Of a DNA stretch of 10,064 bases, positions 1-6,959 are shown one piece after another. The notes under the pieces were generated by a model. It saw only the letters and a list, made by a program, of their open reading frames with translations. It was not told the origin of the DNA and searched no databases. The position numbers and the translations under genes were made by a program. The stretch spans positions 1-10,064 of the forward strand of contig SLPP01000087.1 of assembly GCA_007131945.1 (NCBI GenBank), in the 5' to 3' direction. Position 1 is the stretch's first letter. Every line of letters begins with the position of its first letter. The stretch is from Paracoccaceae bacterium (lineage in GTDB: Bacteria > Pseudomonadota > Alphaproteobacteria > Rhodobacterales > Rhodobacteraceae).

Positions 1-1919
1 ACCGCACGATCCGCCATTTCCCCTGGCCGAAGTCGATGCGCTGGGGCGCGGGAACGCTGCGCTGGGTCCGCCCGCTGCATTCGATCCTGTGCATCCTGAC
101 CACCGAGGCGGGGGCCGAGGTTGTCCCGCTCGAGATCGACGGCATCCGCGCGGGCGATGTCACCCGCGGCCACCGCTTCATGGCGCCCGAGCCGTTTTCC
201 GTAACATCATTCGAGGATTACGCGGCGAAGCTCAGGCTCGCCTTCGTCATGCTCGACCCGCAGGCGCGGGCCGAGACGGTCCTGCACGAGGCCGAGAACC
301 GCGCCTTCGCGCTGGGGCTGGAACTGGTCGAGGACCGCGCGTTGCTCGCCGAGATCGCCGGCCTCGTCGAATGGCCCGTCGTGCTGGTGGGCGAGATCGG
401 CGCCGAGTTCCTCGACCTGCCGCCCGAGGTGCTGCAGACCTCGATGCGCGAGCACCAGAAGTTCCTGTCCCTGCGCGACCCGAGATCGGGCCAGATCACC
501 CGCTTCGTCACCGTCGCGAACCGCGAGACGGCGGATCACGGCGCCACCATCCTCGCCGGCAACCGCAAGGTGCTGGCTGCGCGCCTCGCCGACGCAAAAT
601 TCTTCTGGGAGAATGACTTGCGGGTGGTTTCTGAGAAGGGACTCGAAGGCATGGCCGCCGGCCTCGCCCAGGTCACCTTCCACAACAAGCTCGGCAGCCA
701 GGCCGACCGCATCCACCGCATCGAGGCGCTGGCGCGCGAAATCGCCCCCCCCGTCGGCGCCAAGCCCGACCTCGCCGCCGAGGCCGCCCGCGTCGCCAAG
801 GCCGACCTGCAATCGGCGATGGTCGGCGAATTCCCCGAACTGCAGGGCACGATGGGCGTCTATTACGCCCGCGCCGCCGGCCTTCCGGAAGCGGTCGCGC
901 AAGCCTGCAAGACCCACTACCAGCCCCTCGGCCCGAACGACGAAGTCCCCACCGACCCCGTCGCCGTCGCCGTCGCGCTCGCCGACAAGATCGACACGCT
1001 GACCGGCTTCTGGGCGATCGACGAGAAACCGACGGGATCGAAGGACCCCTACGCGCTGCGTCGGGCGGCGTTGGGGGTAATTCGACTGACAATTGCCAAT
1101 GGGCACCGCCTCTCACTGCGCGGCTTGATTGCAGTTGGCACACTTCGGCAGGCGAGAAGCGCGTTTGGCGTTGCAAGTGCACTTGTTGCGCGCGAAGCAG
1201 TGCCCGGCCTCACTGCCTGGGCGGGCGTGGACAATCAGCATTCACAGGCTCTAGAGCGTCTTTCTCGCGAAACCGAATCTTACGCAGAAGTCTACGATGC
1301 ATCCATTCGTTCCCGGCGCGACTTCGCTGACTTAGAAGATGCTCTCGATACCTTAGACATTTCCGCGAGCGCGCACCAAGTTTTTGAGAACGCCAACGAT
1401 CTCCTCGCCTTCTTCCACGACCGCCTGAAGGTCCACCTGCGCGAGCAGGGCATCCGGCACGATGTCATCGACGCGGTGCTGGCCATGCCCGGCGCCGACG
1501 ACCTCGTGCTTCTGGTCAGGCGGGCCGAGGCGCTCGGCGACTTCCTCAAGACCGAGGATGGCGAGAACCTCGTCCTCGGCTTCCGCCGCGCCGCCAACCT
1601 GCTGGCGCAGGCCGAGGAGCGCGACGGCGTGGAATACTCCTTCGGTCCCGACCCCAAGCTCGCCGAGACCGAGGAGGAACGCGCCCTCTTCGCCGCGCTC
1701 GACGCCGCCGAGGCCGCCATCGCCCCGGCGATGGCAACCGAGGACTTCGCCGGAGCCATGCGCGCCATGGCCGCGCTGCGCGCGCCCATCGACGCCTTCT
1801 TCGACACCGTGCAGATCAACACCGAGAACGAGATCATCCGCCGCAACCGGCTGAACCTGCTGCACCGGATCCGCGAAACCTGCCTGCAGGTCGCCGATCT
1901 TTCGCGCCTCGAAGGCTGA
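1..1919 (+). CDS. glyS: Glycyl-tRNA synthetase beta subunit, 3' part (5' end outside window)
   Basis: This is the beta subunit of the bacterial alpha2beta2 glycyl-tRNA synthetase, which charges tRNA-Gly in the cytoplasm together with GlyQ. The reading frame is open from base 3, and the family motif PWPKSMRWG (codons from about base 24) lies upstream of the first ATG at 36. That ATG is therefore internal. By comparison with the E. coli protein I estimate that about 150 N-terminal residues are missing. Recognisable blocks are RGHRFM (about 165-182), VEWPVVL (about 367-387), the HD-like core around HYQP and DKIDTL (about 915-1005), DPYALRRAALG (about 1045-1077), and a C-terminal DALR-type anticodon-binding region from about 1400 to the stop, including RRNRLNLLHRIR. 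Between the last two blocks sits an unusual in-frame segment listed separately. The extra residues make the protein longer than usual. Identity is secure; the alpha subunit gene should lie upstream. Confidence 0.97.
   Translation, partial: RTIRHFPWPKSMRWGAGTLRWVRPLHSILCILTTEAGAEVVPLEIDGIRAGDVTRGHRFMAPEPFSVTSFEDYAAKLRLAFVMLDPQARAETVLHEAENRAFALGLELVEDRALLAEIAGLVEWPVVLVGEIGAEFLDLPPEVLQTSMREHQKFLSLRDPRSGQITRFVTVANRETADHGATILAGNRKVLAARLADAKFFWENDLRVVSEKGLEGMAAGLAQVTFHNKLGSQADRIHRIEALAREIAPPVGAKPDLAAEAARVAKADLQSAMVGEFPELQGTMGVYYARAAGLPEAVAQACKTHYQPLGPNDEVPTDPVAVAVALADKIDTLTGFWAIDEKPTGSKDPYALRRAALGVIRLTIANGHRLSLRGLIAVGTLRQARSAFGVASALVAREAVPGLTAWAGVDNQHSQALERLSRETESYAEVYDASIRSRRDFADLEDALDTLDISASAHQVFENANDLLAFFHDRLKVHLREQGIRHDVIDAVLAMPGADDLVLLVRRAEALGDFLKTEDGENLVLGFRRAANLLAQAEERDGVEYSFGPDPKLAETEEERALFAALDAAEAAIAPAMATEDFAGAMRAMAALRAPIDAFFDTVQINTENEIIRRNRLNLLHRIRETCLQVADLSRLEG
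1071..1400 (+). other. Atypical in-frame segment inside glyS
   Basis: By hand count, close to half of about 110 codons here end in A or T, against only a few in the flanking glyS sequence. Codons almost absent elsewhere in the gene occur (TTA, CTA, AGA, GTA, ATT, ACA). The shift begins inside the conserved end of the HD-like region (ALGVIRL) and stops just before the conserved LLAFFHDRLKVHLREQG block. The reading frame is kept throughout. In GlyS proteins I know, only about 20-30 residues join these two blocks; here there are roughly 90. The extra residues look mainly helical and hydrophilic, with no motif I recognise. I infer a foreign or recombined insertion at the domain junction, or a lineage-specific expansion. 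Confidence 0.75.
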
Positions 1920-2121
1920 CCGGACCCGCCGCCGCGGCCTCCAGCGCCTCCCGAACCACGACATCTTGCGGTTTCGCGCGCCGCAGGACACAAGGCCGAG
2001 TCAACTCCGGCGCGACCCGAAACTGCCGATTCTTTTCATCTTTCGCGCCATTCGTGTCGAAATTTTTCACGAGACGGGCCTTCCTTGTCGATCTTGCGAC
2101 ATTTTTCCGCCTCGAGGAGCC

Positions 2122-2133
2122 GGTTGCGCAACC
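2122..2133. promoter_or_regulatory. 12-bp perfect palindrome, possible operator
   Basis: GGTTGCGCAACC is a perfect inverted repeat with a central CG step, a symmetry common in operators of LacI-family regulators. It lies about 110 bases upstream of the putative -35 of the ppdK-like gene. Position and symmetry are seen directly; regulator identity is unknown. Confidence 0.3.
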
Positions 2134-2241
2134 TTGCGCACCCACCCCGTTCCCGTCCCGCAAATGTCCCGACGGATCGCCAGCGGCCCGGGCAGCGCCG
2201 GCGACGGGGCAGCGCCCCCTCCCTCTCGCAAATTCCCCCGC

Positions 2242-2284
2242 TTGCGCAGGCCCTTGAAACCCCTATCCTGCGCCGGTCAGGAGA
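2242..2284 (+). promoter_or_regulatory. Candidate promoter and RBS of the ppdK-like gene
   Basis: A TTGCGC hexamer (2242-2247) is followed after 16 bases by TATCCT (2264-2269), a reasonable housekeeping-sigma promoter for a high-GC alphaproteobacterium. AGGAGA at 2279-2284 is a good Shine-Dalgarno sequence six bases before the ATG at 2291 and fixes that start. With +1 near 2276 the leader would be only about 15 nt. Confidence 0.5.
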
Positions 2285-2290
2285 CCCCGC

Positions 2291-4864
2291 ATGCCCACCC
2301 GCGCCACCGCCCGTTCCTACGTCGATTTCACCGAGATCACCCATTCCGCCCCGATCTCGCTGCGCAGCCACGGCTGGCGGGCGAAATGCCTGCAGCGGCT
2401 CATTCGCCTCGACCTGCCGGTGCCGCGCACCGTCGCGCTCTCCTTCGAGGCGGTCCATGCCATCGCCGCCGGCCACGTGCCGAACATGACCTCGCTTCTC
2501 GGCCGGTTCGATGCCGGGCAGCTGCTCTCGGTCCGGCCGAGCTCGGAGAATCCCGACTGGGGCGGTCCCGGGGCGCTGCTCAACATCGGCATGAACGACG
2601 AGCGCCACGCCGCCATCGCCGAGGCGCATGGCGAGCCGGTGGCGACCGCGCTGTATCTGCGCTTCGTGCAGGCCTATGCCCAGCATGTCGCGCGGCTCGA
2701 TCCCGATCTCTTCGAGGCGACCGAGCCGAGCAAGGCGGCGCTGCGCGCCGCGCTGCGCGACTATGCCGCCGAGCTGGAGGAACCCTTTCCGCAGGATCCG
2801 GCGCGCCAGCTGACCGAGGTGCTGCGCTCGATGGCGCGGGCCTGGGACGGCACCTCGGCGCGGCTCCTGCGCCAGGCCAAGGGGGCGCCGGCCGAGGCCG
2901 GGCTGGGTCTCGTCGTGCAGGCGATGGCCGGCGGTTACGGCGCCGGCGACAGCGGCGCCGGCGTGATCCAGTACATCGACCCGGTGACCGGCGCCGAACA
3001 GGTCACCGGCCGTTACGCGATCCACGGCCAGGGGCGCGAGTCGGTGGCCGACAATCCGCAGGCGATCTTCCTGCGCCGCGACCGCCGCGGTCCCTCGCTC
3101 GAGGAACAGCACCCCGAGGCCTTCGCCGAGCTCCTGCGCCACGGCGCCATCTGCCGCGAGAAGCTGCGCGAGGAGATGCAGATCGAGTTCACCATCGAGA
3201 ACGGCAGGCTCTGGGTGATCGACGCGCTGAAGGTGCCGCGGTCGAGCCGGGCGGCGGTCGCCGTGGCGGTGCGGCTGGCCGAGGACAACATCATCACCCG
3301 CAAGGAGGCGCTGATGCGGGTCAAGCCGCGCGCGCTGTCCGAGCTTCTGCACCGCCAGGTCGACCCGCGCGGGACCCGCGACGTGATCGCCCGCGGCATC
3401 GCCGCCAGCCCCGGCGCGGCGACCGGGCGGATCGTCTTCACCTCGAGCGCGGCGCAGGCGGCCGCAGCGCGCGGCGAGGACTGCATCCTCGTGCGCCGCG
3501 AGACCTCGCCCGAGGACATCCGCGGCATGCACGCCGCCGTCGGCGTGCTGACCGAGCGCGGCGGCATGACCAGCCACGCCGCGGTGATCGGCCGCGGGCT
3601 GGGCCTGCCCTGCATCGTCGGCGCCAACGGCATCCGCATCGATCCGCGCGCGCGCGAGCTGCAGGCCGGCGCGCGGCGGCTGAGCGAGGGCGAGCTGATC
3701 ACCGTCGACGGCAGCACCGGCGAGGTGCTCGCCGGCGCCGTGGCGATGCTGGAGCCGGCGCTCGACGACCCGTTTCACACGCTCCTCGACTGGGCCGACG
3801 CGCTCTGCGACATCGGCATCCGCGCCAATGCCGACACGCCGGCCGACGCCCGCATCGCGCGCGACTTCAACGCCGAGGGGATCGGCCTCTGTCGGACCGA
3901 GCACATGTTCTTCGAGAACGACCGGCTGACGGTGATGCGCGAGATGATCTTCGCCGATGACGCGGCCGACCGCGCCGCGGCGCTGGAGCGGCTGCTGCCG
4001 ATGCAGCGGGCGGATTTCACCGAGCTCTTCCGCATCATGCAGGGCCTGCCGGTCTGCATCCGGCTCTTCGATCCACCGCTGCACGAATTCCTGCCGCATA
4101 CGCGCGAGGGGATGCGCCAGCTCGCCGACGCGCTCGACAAGCCGCTGTCGGAAGTCATTCGCCGGGCCGAGGATCTGGCCGAGTTCAACCCGATGCTGGG
4201 CATGCGCGGGGTGCGCCTCGGCATCGCCATGCCCGAGATCTACGAGATGCAGGCGCGCGCCATCTTCGAGGCGACGATCGAGGTCGGGCGCAGCGGACAG
4301 CCGGTCGTGCCCGAGATCATGATCCCGCTGGTTTCCGCCATGCGCGAGGTCGAACTGGTCAAGGCGCGGATCGACGCGGTCGCGGCGGCGGTGCGGGTGG
4401 CCAAGGGCGAGGCCTTCGACTACCGGCTCGGGGTCATGGTCGAGACGCCGCGCGCGGCGCTGCGCGCCGGCGAGATCGCGCAGCATTCGACCTTCCTCTC
4501 CTTCGGCACGAACGACCTGACGCAGATGACCTACGGGCTCAGCCGCGACGATGCCGGGCGCTTCATGTCGCATTACGTGCAGAACGGCGTCTTCGCCGAG
4601 GATCCGTTCCACCGGCTCGATACCGAGGGGGTGGGCGAGCTTCTGCATATCGCCGCGGCGCGCGGGCGGGCGGTGCGCAAGGACCTGACGCTGTCGATCT
4701 GCGGCGAGCACGGCGGCGATCCCGATTCGATCGCCTTCTGCCGGGCGGCGGGGTTCGATTACGTCTCGTGTTCGCCCTTCCGGGTGCCCGTGGCCCGGCT
4801 CGCGGCCGCGCAACTCACGATTGTCGGTCGCGAGGCGGCCGACGCGATGCCCGACCTGCGCTGA
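2291..4864 (+). CDS. ppdK: Pyruvate phosphate dikinase family protein with degenerate ATP-grasp site
   Basis: Pyruvate phosphate dikinases interconvert ATP + Pi + pyruvate and AMP + PPi + PEP through a swivelling phosphohistidine domain. At 857 aa this is near the usual length (about 875). The order is an N-terminal ATP-grasp-like region (about 1-340), a phosphohistidine domain with GGMTSHAAVIG (His429), and a C-terminal PEP/pyruvate barrel. The barrel keeps GLCRTEH (Arg535), RLFDPPLHEFLP, MVETPRAAL (Glu718), FGTNDLTQM and ICGEHGGDP (Cys804). The C-terminal half is therefore intact. The N-terminal half is not canonical: the GGKGxNL loop reads GWRAKCL, SVRSGARxSMPGMM reads SVRPSSENPDWGGPG, and the QTR motif of the ATP site is DAL (311-313). 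Loss of ATP chemistry is inference. The start is set by AGGAGA upstream. It may be a divergent dikinase, a PEP-dependent phosphotransfer protein, or a Rhodobacterales paralogue normally found beside glyS. Confidence 0.88.
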   Translation: MPTRATARSYVDFTEITHSAPISLRSHGWRAKCLQRLIRLDLPVPRTVALSFEAVHAIAAGHVPNMTSLLGRFDAGQLLSVRPSSENPDWGGPGALLNIGMNDERHAAIAEAHGEPVATALYLRFVQAYAQHVARLDPDLFEATEPSKAALRAALRDYAAELEEPFPQDPARQLTEVLRSMARAWDGTSARLLRQAKGAPAEAGLGLVVQAMAGGYGAGDSGAGVIQYIDPVTGAEQVTGRYAIHGQGRESVADNPQAIFLRRDRRGPSLEEQHPEAFAELLRHGAICREKLREEMQIEFTIENGRLWVIDALKVPRSSRAAVAVAVRLAEDNIITRKEALMRVKPRALSELLHRQVDPRGTRDVIARGIAASPGAATGRIVFTSSAAQAAAARGEDCILVRRETSPEDIRGMHAAVGVLTERGGMTSHAAVIGRGLGLPCIVGANGIRIDPRARELQAGARRLSEGELITVDGSTGEVLAGAVAMLEPALDDPFHTLLDWADALCDIGIRANADTPADARIARDFNAEGIGLCRTEHMFFENDRLTVMREMIFADDAADRAAALERLLPMQRADFTELFRIMQGLPVCIRLFDPPLHEFLPHTREGMRQLADALDKPLSEVIRRAEDLAEFNPMLGMRGVRLGIAMPEIYEMQARAIFEATIEVGRSGQPVVPEIMIPLVSAMREVELVKARIDAVAAAVRVAKGEAFDYRLGVMVETPRAALRAGEIAQHSTFLSFGTNDLTQMTYGLSRDDAGRFMSHYVQNGVFAEDPFHRLDTEGVGELLHIAAARGRAVRKDLTLSICGEHGGDPDSIAFCRAAGFDYVSCSPFRVPVARLAAAQLTIVGREAADAMPDLR

Positions 4865-4906
4865 CAAGGCGCGCCGCGCCGCACCCGACGGAAAGATCCC
4901 GAAACG

Positions 4907-4931
4907 CCCGCGCGGCCATGTCGCGCGCGGG
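4907..4931 (+). terminator. GC-rich hairpin downstream of the ppdK-like gene
   Basis: CCCGCGCG (4907-4914) pairs with CGCGCGGG (4924-4931) around a 9-nt loop, 43 bases after the ppdK-like stop. Only a weak T-containing tract follows (TTGTGCTGC), so intrinsic termination is possible but unproven. Confidence 0.35.
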
Positions 4932-4934
4932 TTG

Positions 4935-4949
4935 TGCTGCATTGCAGCA
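4935..4949. promoter_or_regulatory. Putative PhaR-type operator
   Basis: TGCTGCATTGCAGCA is a 7+1+7 perfect inverted repeat. Its core, CTGC-ATT-GCAG, matches the CTGC-N3-GCAG sequence I recall for PhaR, the regulator of PHB granule (phasin) genes in Paracoccus and Rhodobacter. A TTGCAG that could act as a -35 (4942-4947) overlaps it, with a weak TACAAG 19 bases further on. The next gene starts at 5148. The match is seen; regulation by PhaR is inference. Confidence 0.4.
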
Positions 4950-5147
4950 ATCGGCGTAAATCTGCCTACAAGTCGTTGCAAATCTTTACCGCGGCGCGAT
5001 GCTGGCGTATCCGCTTCGGGTCTTTCGCGGCCGCCCTGGGGGGCAGCCTCATTGCAAAGTCGATATCCCCGCGCGCTCGAAGCGCGGGACTCTGGACGCC
5101 TTTCGCTGCGCCCGACGGGGGCCGAGGGCCGAACAGGAGAGAACGGG

Positions 5148-5807
5148 ATGCAAGGTTACATACGACTCCTCCCCGCCGGGGCGGCGGTGCTTGTGCTGGG
5201 CGTGGCCCTTGCGACGGGCGCGCCGGCGGCGGCCGGGACCACCTATCAGGAACAGCTCGCCGCTGCCTTCCAGGCCGAGCGCGAGGCGATCCGCACGCTG
5301 CCGCCGGCGGTGCTGCAGCAGGCCTCGGCGACGGACGCCGCCCCCGCGGTGCCGATGAGCCGCGGCGCGCTTCTGCGCCAGCAGATCACGCTGGCCGGGA
5401 ACGACCAGTTCCGCTGCCTGCAGGAGGCGATCTATCACGAGGCGCGCGGCGAAACCCTCGCCGGTCAGTTCGCCGTCGCCGAGGTGATCCTCAACCGGGT
5501 CGATGCGGCGAATTTCCCGGGCTCGGTCTGCGGCGTGGTCAACCAGGGCGCCGGCAATGGCAGGGGCTGCCAGTTCAGCTATGCCTGCAACGGCGCTTCG
5601 CGGGCGATGCGCGAACGCGGCGCGCGTGATCTGGCGGCGGGCATCGCGCAGGTCATGCTCACCGGCGCGCCACGCGCGCTGACCGATGGCGCGACGCATT
5701 TCCATGCCCGCCACGTCAATCCCCGCTGGGCGCGCGTCTACGAGCGCACGGCGCAGATCGGCGCGCATCTCTTCTACCGCCAGCCGGTGCAGGTCACCAG
5801 CAACTGA
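5148..5807 (+). CDS. Secreted cell-wall hydrolase, SleB family
   Basis: This 219-aa protein belongs to the SleB/CwlJ-like cell-wall hydrolase family (Hydrolase_2), which cleaves peptidoglycan glycan strands. A Sec-type signal peptide is visible: a short basic start, a hydrophobic stretch (about residues 8-24), and a likely cleavage near the AAAG at about 29-32. The catalytic domain spans about residues 88-215. It contains AIYHEARGE with the likely catalytic Glu98, AEVILNRV, a GCQFSYACNG segment and a THFHARHVNPRW block. Several cysteines (Cys90 and those in SVCG and ACNG) could form periplasmic disulfides. The frame is open upstream to 4821, but AGGAGA at 5135-5140 seven bases before ATG 5148, plus the signal peptide, fixes the start here. 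In an alphaproteobacterium it is probably a vegetative peptidoglycan-remodelling enzyme, not a germination enzyme. Confidence 0.9.
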   Translation: MQGYIRLLPAGAAVLVLGVALATGAPAAAGTTYQEQLAAAFQAEREAIRTLPPAVLQQASATDAAPAVPMSRGALLRQQITLAGNDQFRCLQEAIYHEARGETLAGQFAVAEVILNRVDAANFPGSVCGVVNQGAGNGRGCQFSYACNGASRAMRERGARDLAAGIAQVMLTGAPRALTDGATHFHARHVNPRWARVYERTAQIGAHLFYRQPVQVTSN

Positions 5808-5929
5808 TCCCGGTCGCCCGTGTTCCGCCCGCGCCTGACGCATCCGGGCGCCGCGACGCCGCCTTTGGGCTGGGCGCGGGCCATTCGCTGCGCTAGAGCG
5901 GTCGGGACCGCCAGCACCGGACCGCGCCC

Positions 5930-6850
5930 ATGTCGACCGAGATACACCTTGCCTTCGCCCATCCCGAGGAACGCGCCGAGGCCACCGCCTCGGCCGATCC
6001 GCGCGACCGCATCGCGGTGCGCGACTGGCCGGTCGAGGCCGAGATCGGCGCCTTCCAGGCCGAGCGCGGCCATCCGCAGCGGCTGCTTTTCAACGTAGTG
6101 GTCGAGGTGACGCCGCTGTCGGGCCCGGTCGACGACGATGTCGACCGCATCCTCTCCTACGACCGGATCACCGAGGCGATCGCCGACGCGCTGGCCACCG
6201 AGCGGCTGAACCTGCTCGAAACCCTGGCCGAGCGGGTGGCCGAGCGCATCCTCGCGCATCCGCGGGCGATGCGCGCCTTCGTCCGCATCGAGAAGCTCGA
6301 CCGTGGCCCCGGCGCGCTGGGGGTCGAGATCGTCCGCGCCCGCGCCGCGGTGCCGCTGCGGCAGGTGCAGGACGACGGCACCGACCACGCGGTGCATCCG
6401 CTCGTCGTCTATCTCGACAACGCGATGATCGACGCGCCCGACCTTCCGGCGCGCCTCGACGCGCTCGAGGCGCGGGGCGCGCCGCTCGTGCTCTGCGTCG
6501 GCCGGCCCCCGGTCGAGGCGCCACGGGTGGCGCCGAAGGCGGTGCAGCGGCGCATCGACCTCCTGGCGATCGAGCAGAACGCCTGGCGGCTCGCCGCGCG
6601 CGACCGCCGCTGCACCGTCACCGCCAGCCGGACCGAGATCGACTGGGCGATCCGGCAGGGCCACACGATCGTCTGGGCGCCGTCCAAGGTCGTGCTCGAC
6701 ACGCCCGACGGCCCGCTCGACCGCGCCCATGACGGTGCCGCGCTGGCGCTCTGGCTCGCCGAGACGCTGGCGGCACGGGGTTTCGTCGTCCCGCGCGGCA
6801 CCGCCCTGCCGGCGGGAAGCCGCGTACCGGTCGAGATCGTGCAAGACTAG
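5930..6850 (+). CDS. folB: Dihydroneopterin aldolase with an extra C-terminal amino-acid-kinase-like domain
   Basis: FolB converts dihydroneopterin to 6-hydroxymethyl-dihydropterin and glycolaldehyde in folate synthesis. Residues about 25-145 are the aldolase domain: RDWPVEAEIGAFQAER, ILSYDRI with the conserved Tyr, NLLETLAERVAERIL with the conserved Glu, and VRIEKLDRGPGALG with the catalytic Lys. Ordinary FolB is about 120 aa; this one is 306. Residues about 156-290 form a second region. It starts with a VVYLDNAMIDAPDL strand-like stretch, has RRIDLLAIEQNAWRLA in the middle, and ends with TIVWAPSKVVLDTP and an ALALWLAETL helix. This order resembles MfnE-like amino-acid kinases, but the glycine-rich phosphate loops and the WDVTSDS-type motif are absent, so it is probably catalytically dead. 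The ATG has no clear Shine-Dalgarno; a CTAGAG at 5893-5898 could be a -10. folP follows after 253 bases. Confidence 0.88.
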   Translation: MSTEIHLAFAHPEERAEATASADPRDRIAVRDWPVEAEIGAFQAERGHPQRLLFNVVVEVTPLSGPVDDDVDRILSYDRITEAIADALATERLNLLETLAERVAERILAHPRAMRAFVRIEKLDRGPGALGVEIVRARAAVPLRQVQDDGTDHAVHPLVVYLDNAMIDAPDLPARLDALEARGAPLVLCVGRPPVEAPRVAPKAVQRRIDLLAIEQNAWRLAARDRRCTVTASRTEIDWAIRQGHTIVWAPSKVVLDTPDGPLDRAHDGAALALWLAETLAARGFVVPRGTALPAGSRVPVEIVQD

Positions 6851-6886
6851 GCCGGAATCGCCCCCGAAATCGGGCTCCAGACCAGG

Positions 6887-6902
6887 TGTCCACGCGTGGA
6901 CA
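6887..6902. promoter_or_regulatory. 16-bp perfect palindrome, probable operator
   Basis: TGTCCACGCGTGGACA is a perfect 16-bp inverted repeat just after the folB stop. Its right arm contains TGGACA (6897-6902), which can serve as the -35 of the promoter listed next. A bound dimeric repressor would then block RNA polymerase. As RNA it could fold as a six-bp stem with a CGCG loop, but no T run follows, so an operator is the better reading. I do not recognise the regulator. Confidence 0.45.
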
Positions 6903-6924
6903 ATCGACTAAGCCTCTGTATTAC
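6897..6924 (+). promoter_or_regulatory. Candidate upstream promoter of folP-glmM
   Basis: TGGACA (6897-6902) and TATTAC (6919-6924) are separated by 16 bases. The -35 matches the sigma-70 consensus at five of six positions and the -10 at four. Transcription would start near 6931 and give a leader of about 170 nt before folP. The local drop in G+C supports a control region. Confidence 0.4.
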
Positions 6925-6943
6925 CTATGTTACCCATAACAAT

Positions 6944-6959
6944 TTAACCGAATGTTATC
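6944..6959 (+). promoter_or_regulatory. Near-consensus CtrA box
   Basis: TTAA-N7-TTATC (6944-6959) differs at one position from the TTAA-N7-TTAAC CtrA site of alphaproteobacteria. It lies in an A+T-rich island (about 6901-6968) in which TTACC, TTACCC, TTAACC and TTATCC recur at 6921, 6930, 6944 and 6955. An overlapping weak hairpin, AACCG (6946-6950) with CGGTT (6961-6965) followed by TTT, is an alternative terminator-like reading. Confidence 0.25.

Larger units (their letters stand above)
1920..2290 (+). other. Intergenic spacer between glyS and the ppdK-like gene
   Basis: I see no convincing gene in these 371 bases. The middle part (about 2025-2110) is richer in A+T than its surroundings and has several short T runs. 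A perfect 12-bp palindrome, GGTTGCGCAACC, lies at 2122-2133, and further TTGCG copies occur at about 1967, 2094, 2135 and 2242. No clear intrinsic terminator follows the glyS stop. The distal end carries the candidate promoter and ribosome binding site for the next gene. Confidence 0.6.

Noticed and set aside
1834..2163. Possible small minus-strand gene in the glyS-ppdK spacer
   Set aside because: The best-placed minus-strand ATG near 2103 stops after about 11 codons. The 109-codon frame lacks a ribosome binding site, coding-like third-position bias and any motif.
2036..4981. A 981-codon open frame on the minus strand, antisense to the ppdK-like gene
   Set aside because: Long antisense frames are expected opposite high-GC3 genes. 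The translation is low-complexity, rich in Arg, His, Gly and Ala, with no recognisable motif, and the opposite strand encodes a clear PPDK-family protein.
5068..5088. Hairpin CCCGCGC/GCGCGGG in the leader of the hydrolase gene
   Set aside because: Seven G/C pairs with a seven-base loop are easily found by chance here. No T tract follows, and it is 60 bases from the start codon with no partner feature.
4821..5147. N-terminal extension of the SleB-type hydrolase to an ATG at 4821
   Set aside because: The extension overlaps the end of the ppdK-like gene and would bury the signal peptide. The ATG at 5148 has a good Shine-Dalgarno sequence and begins with a clear signal peptide.
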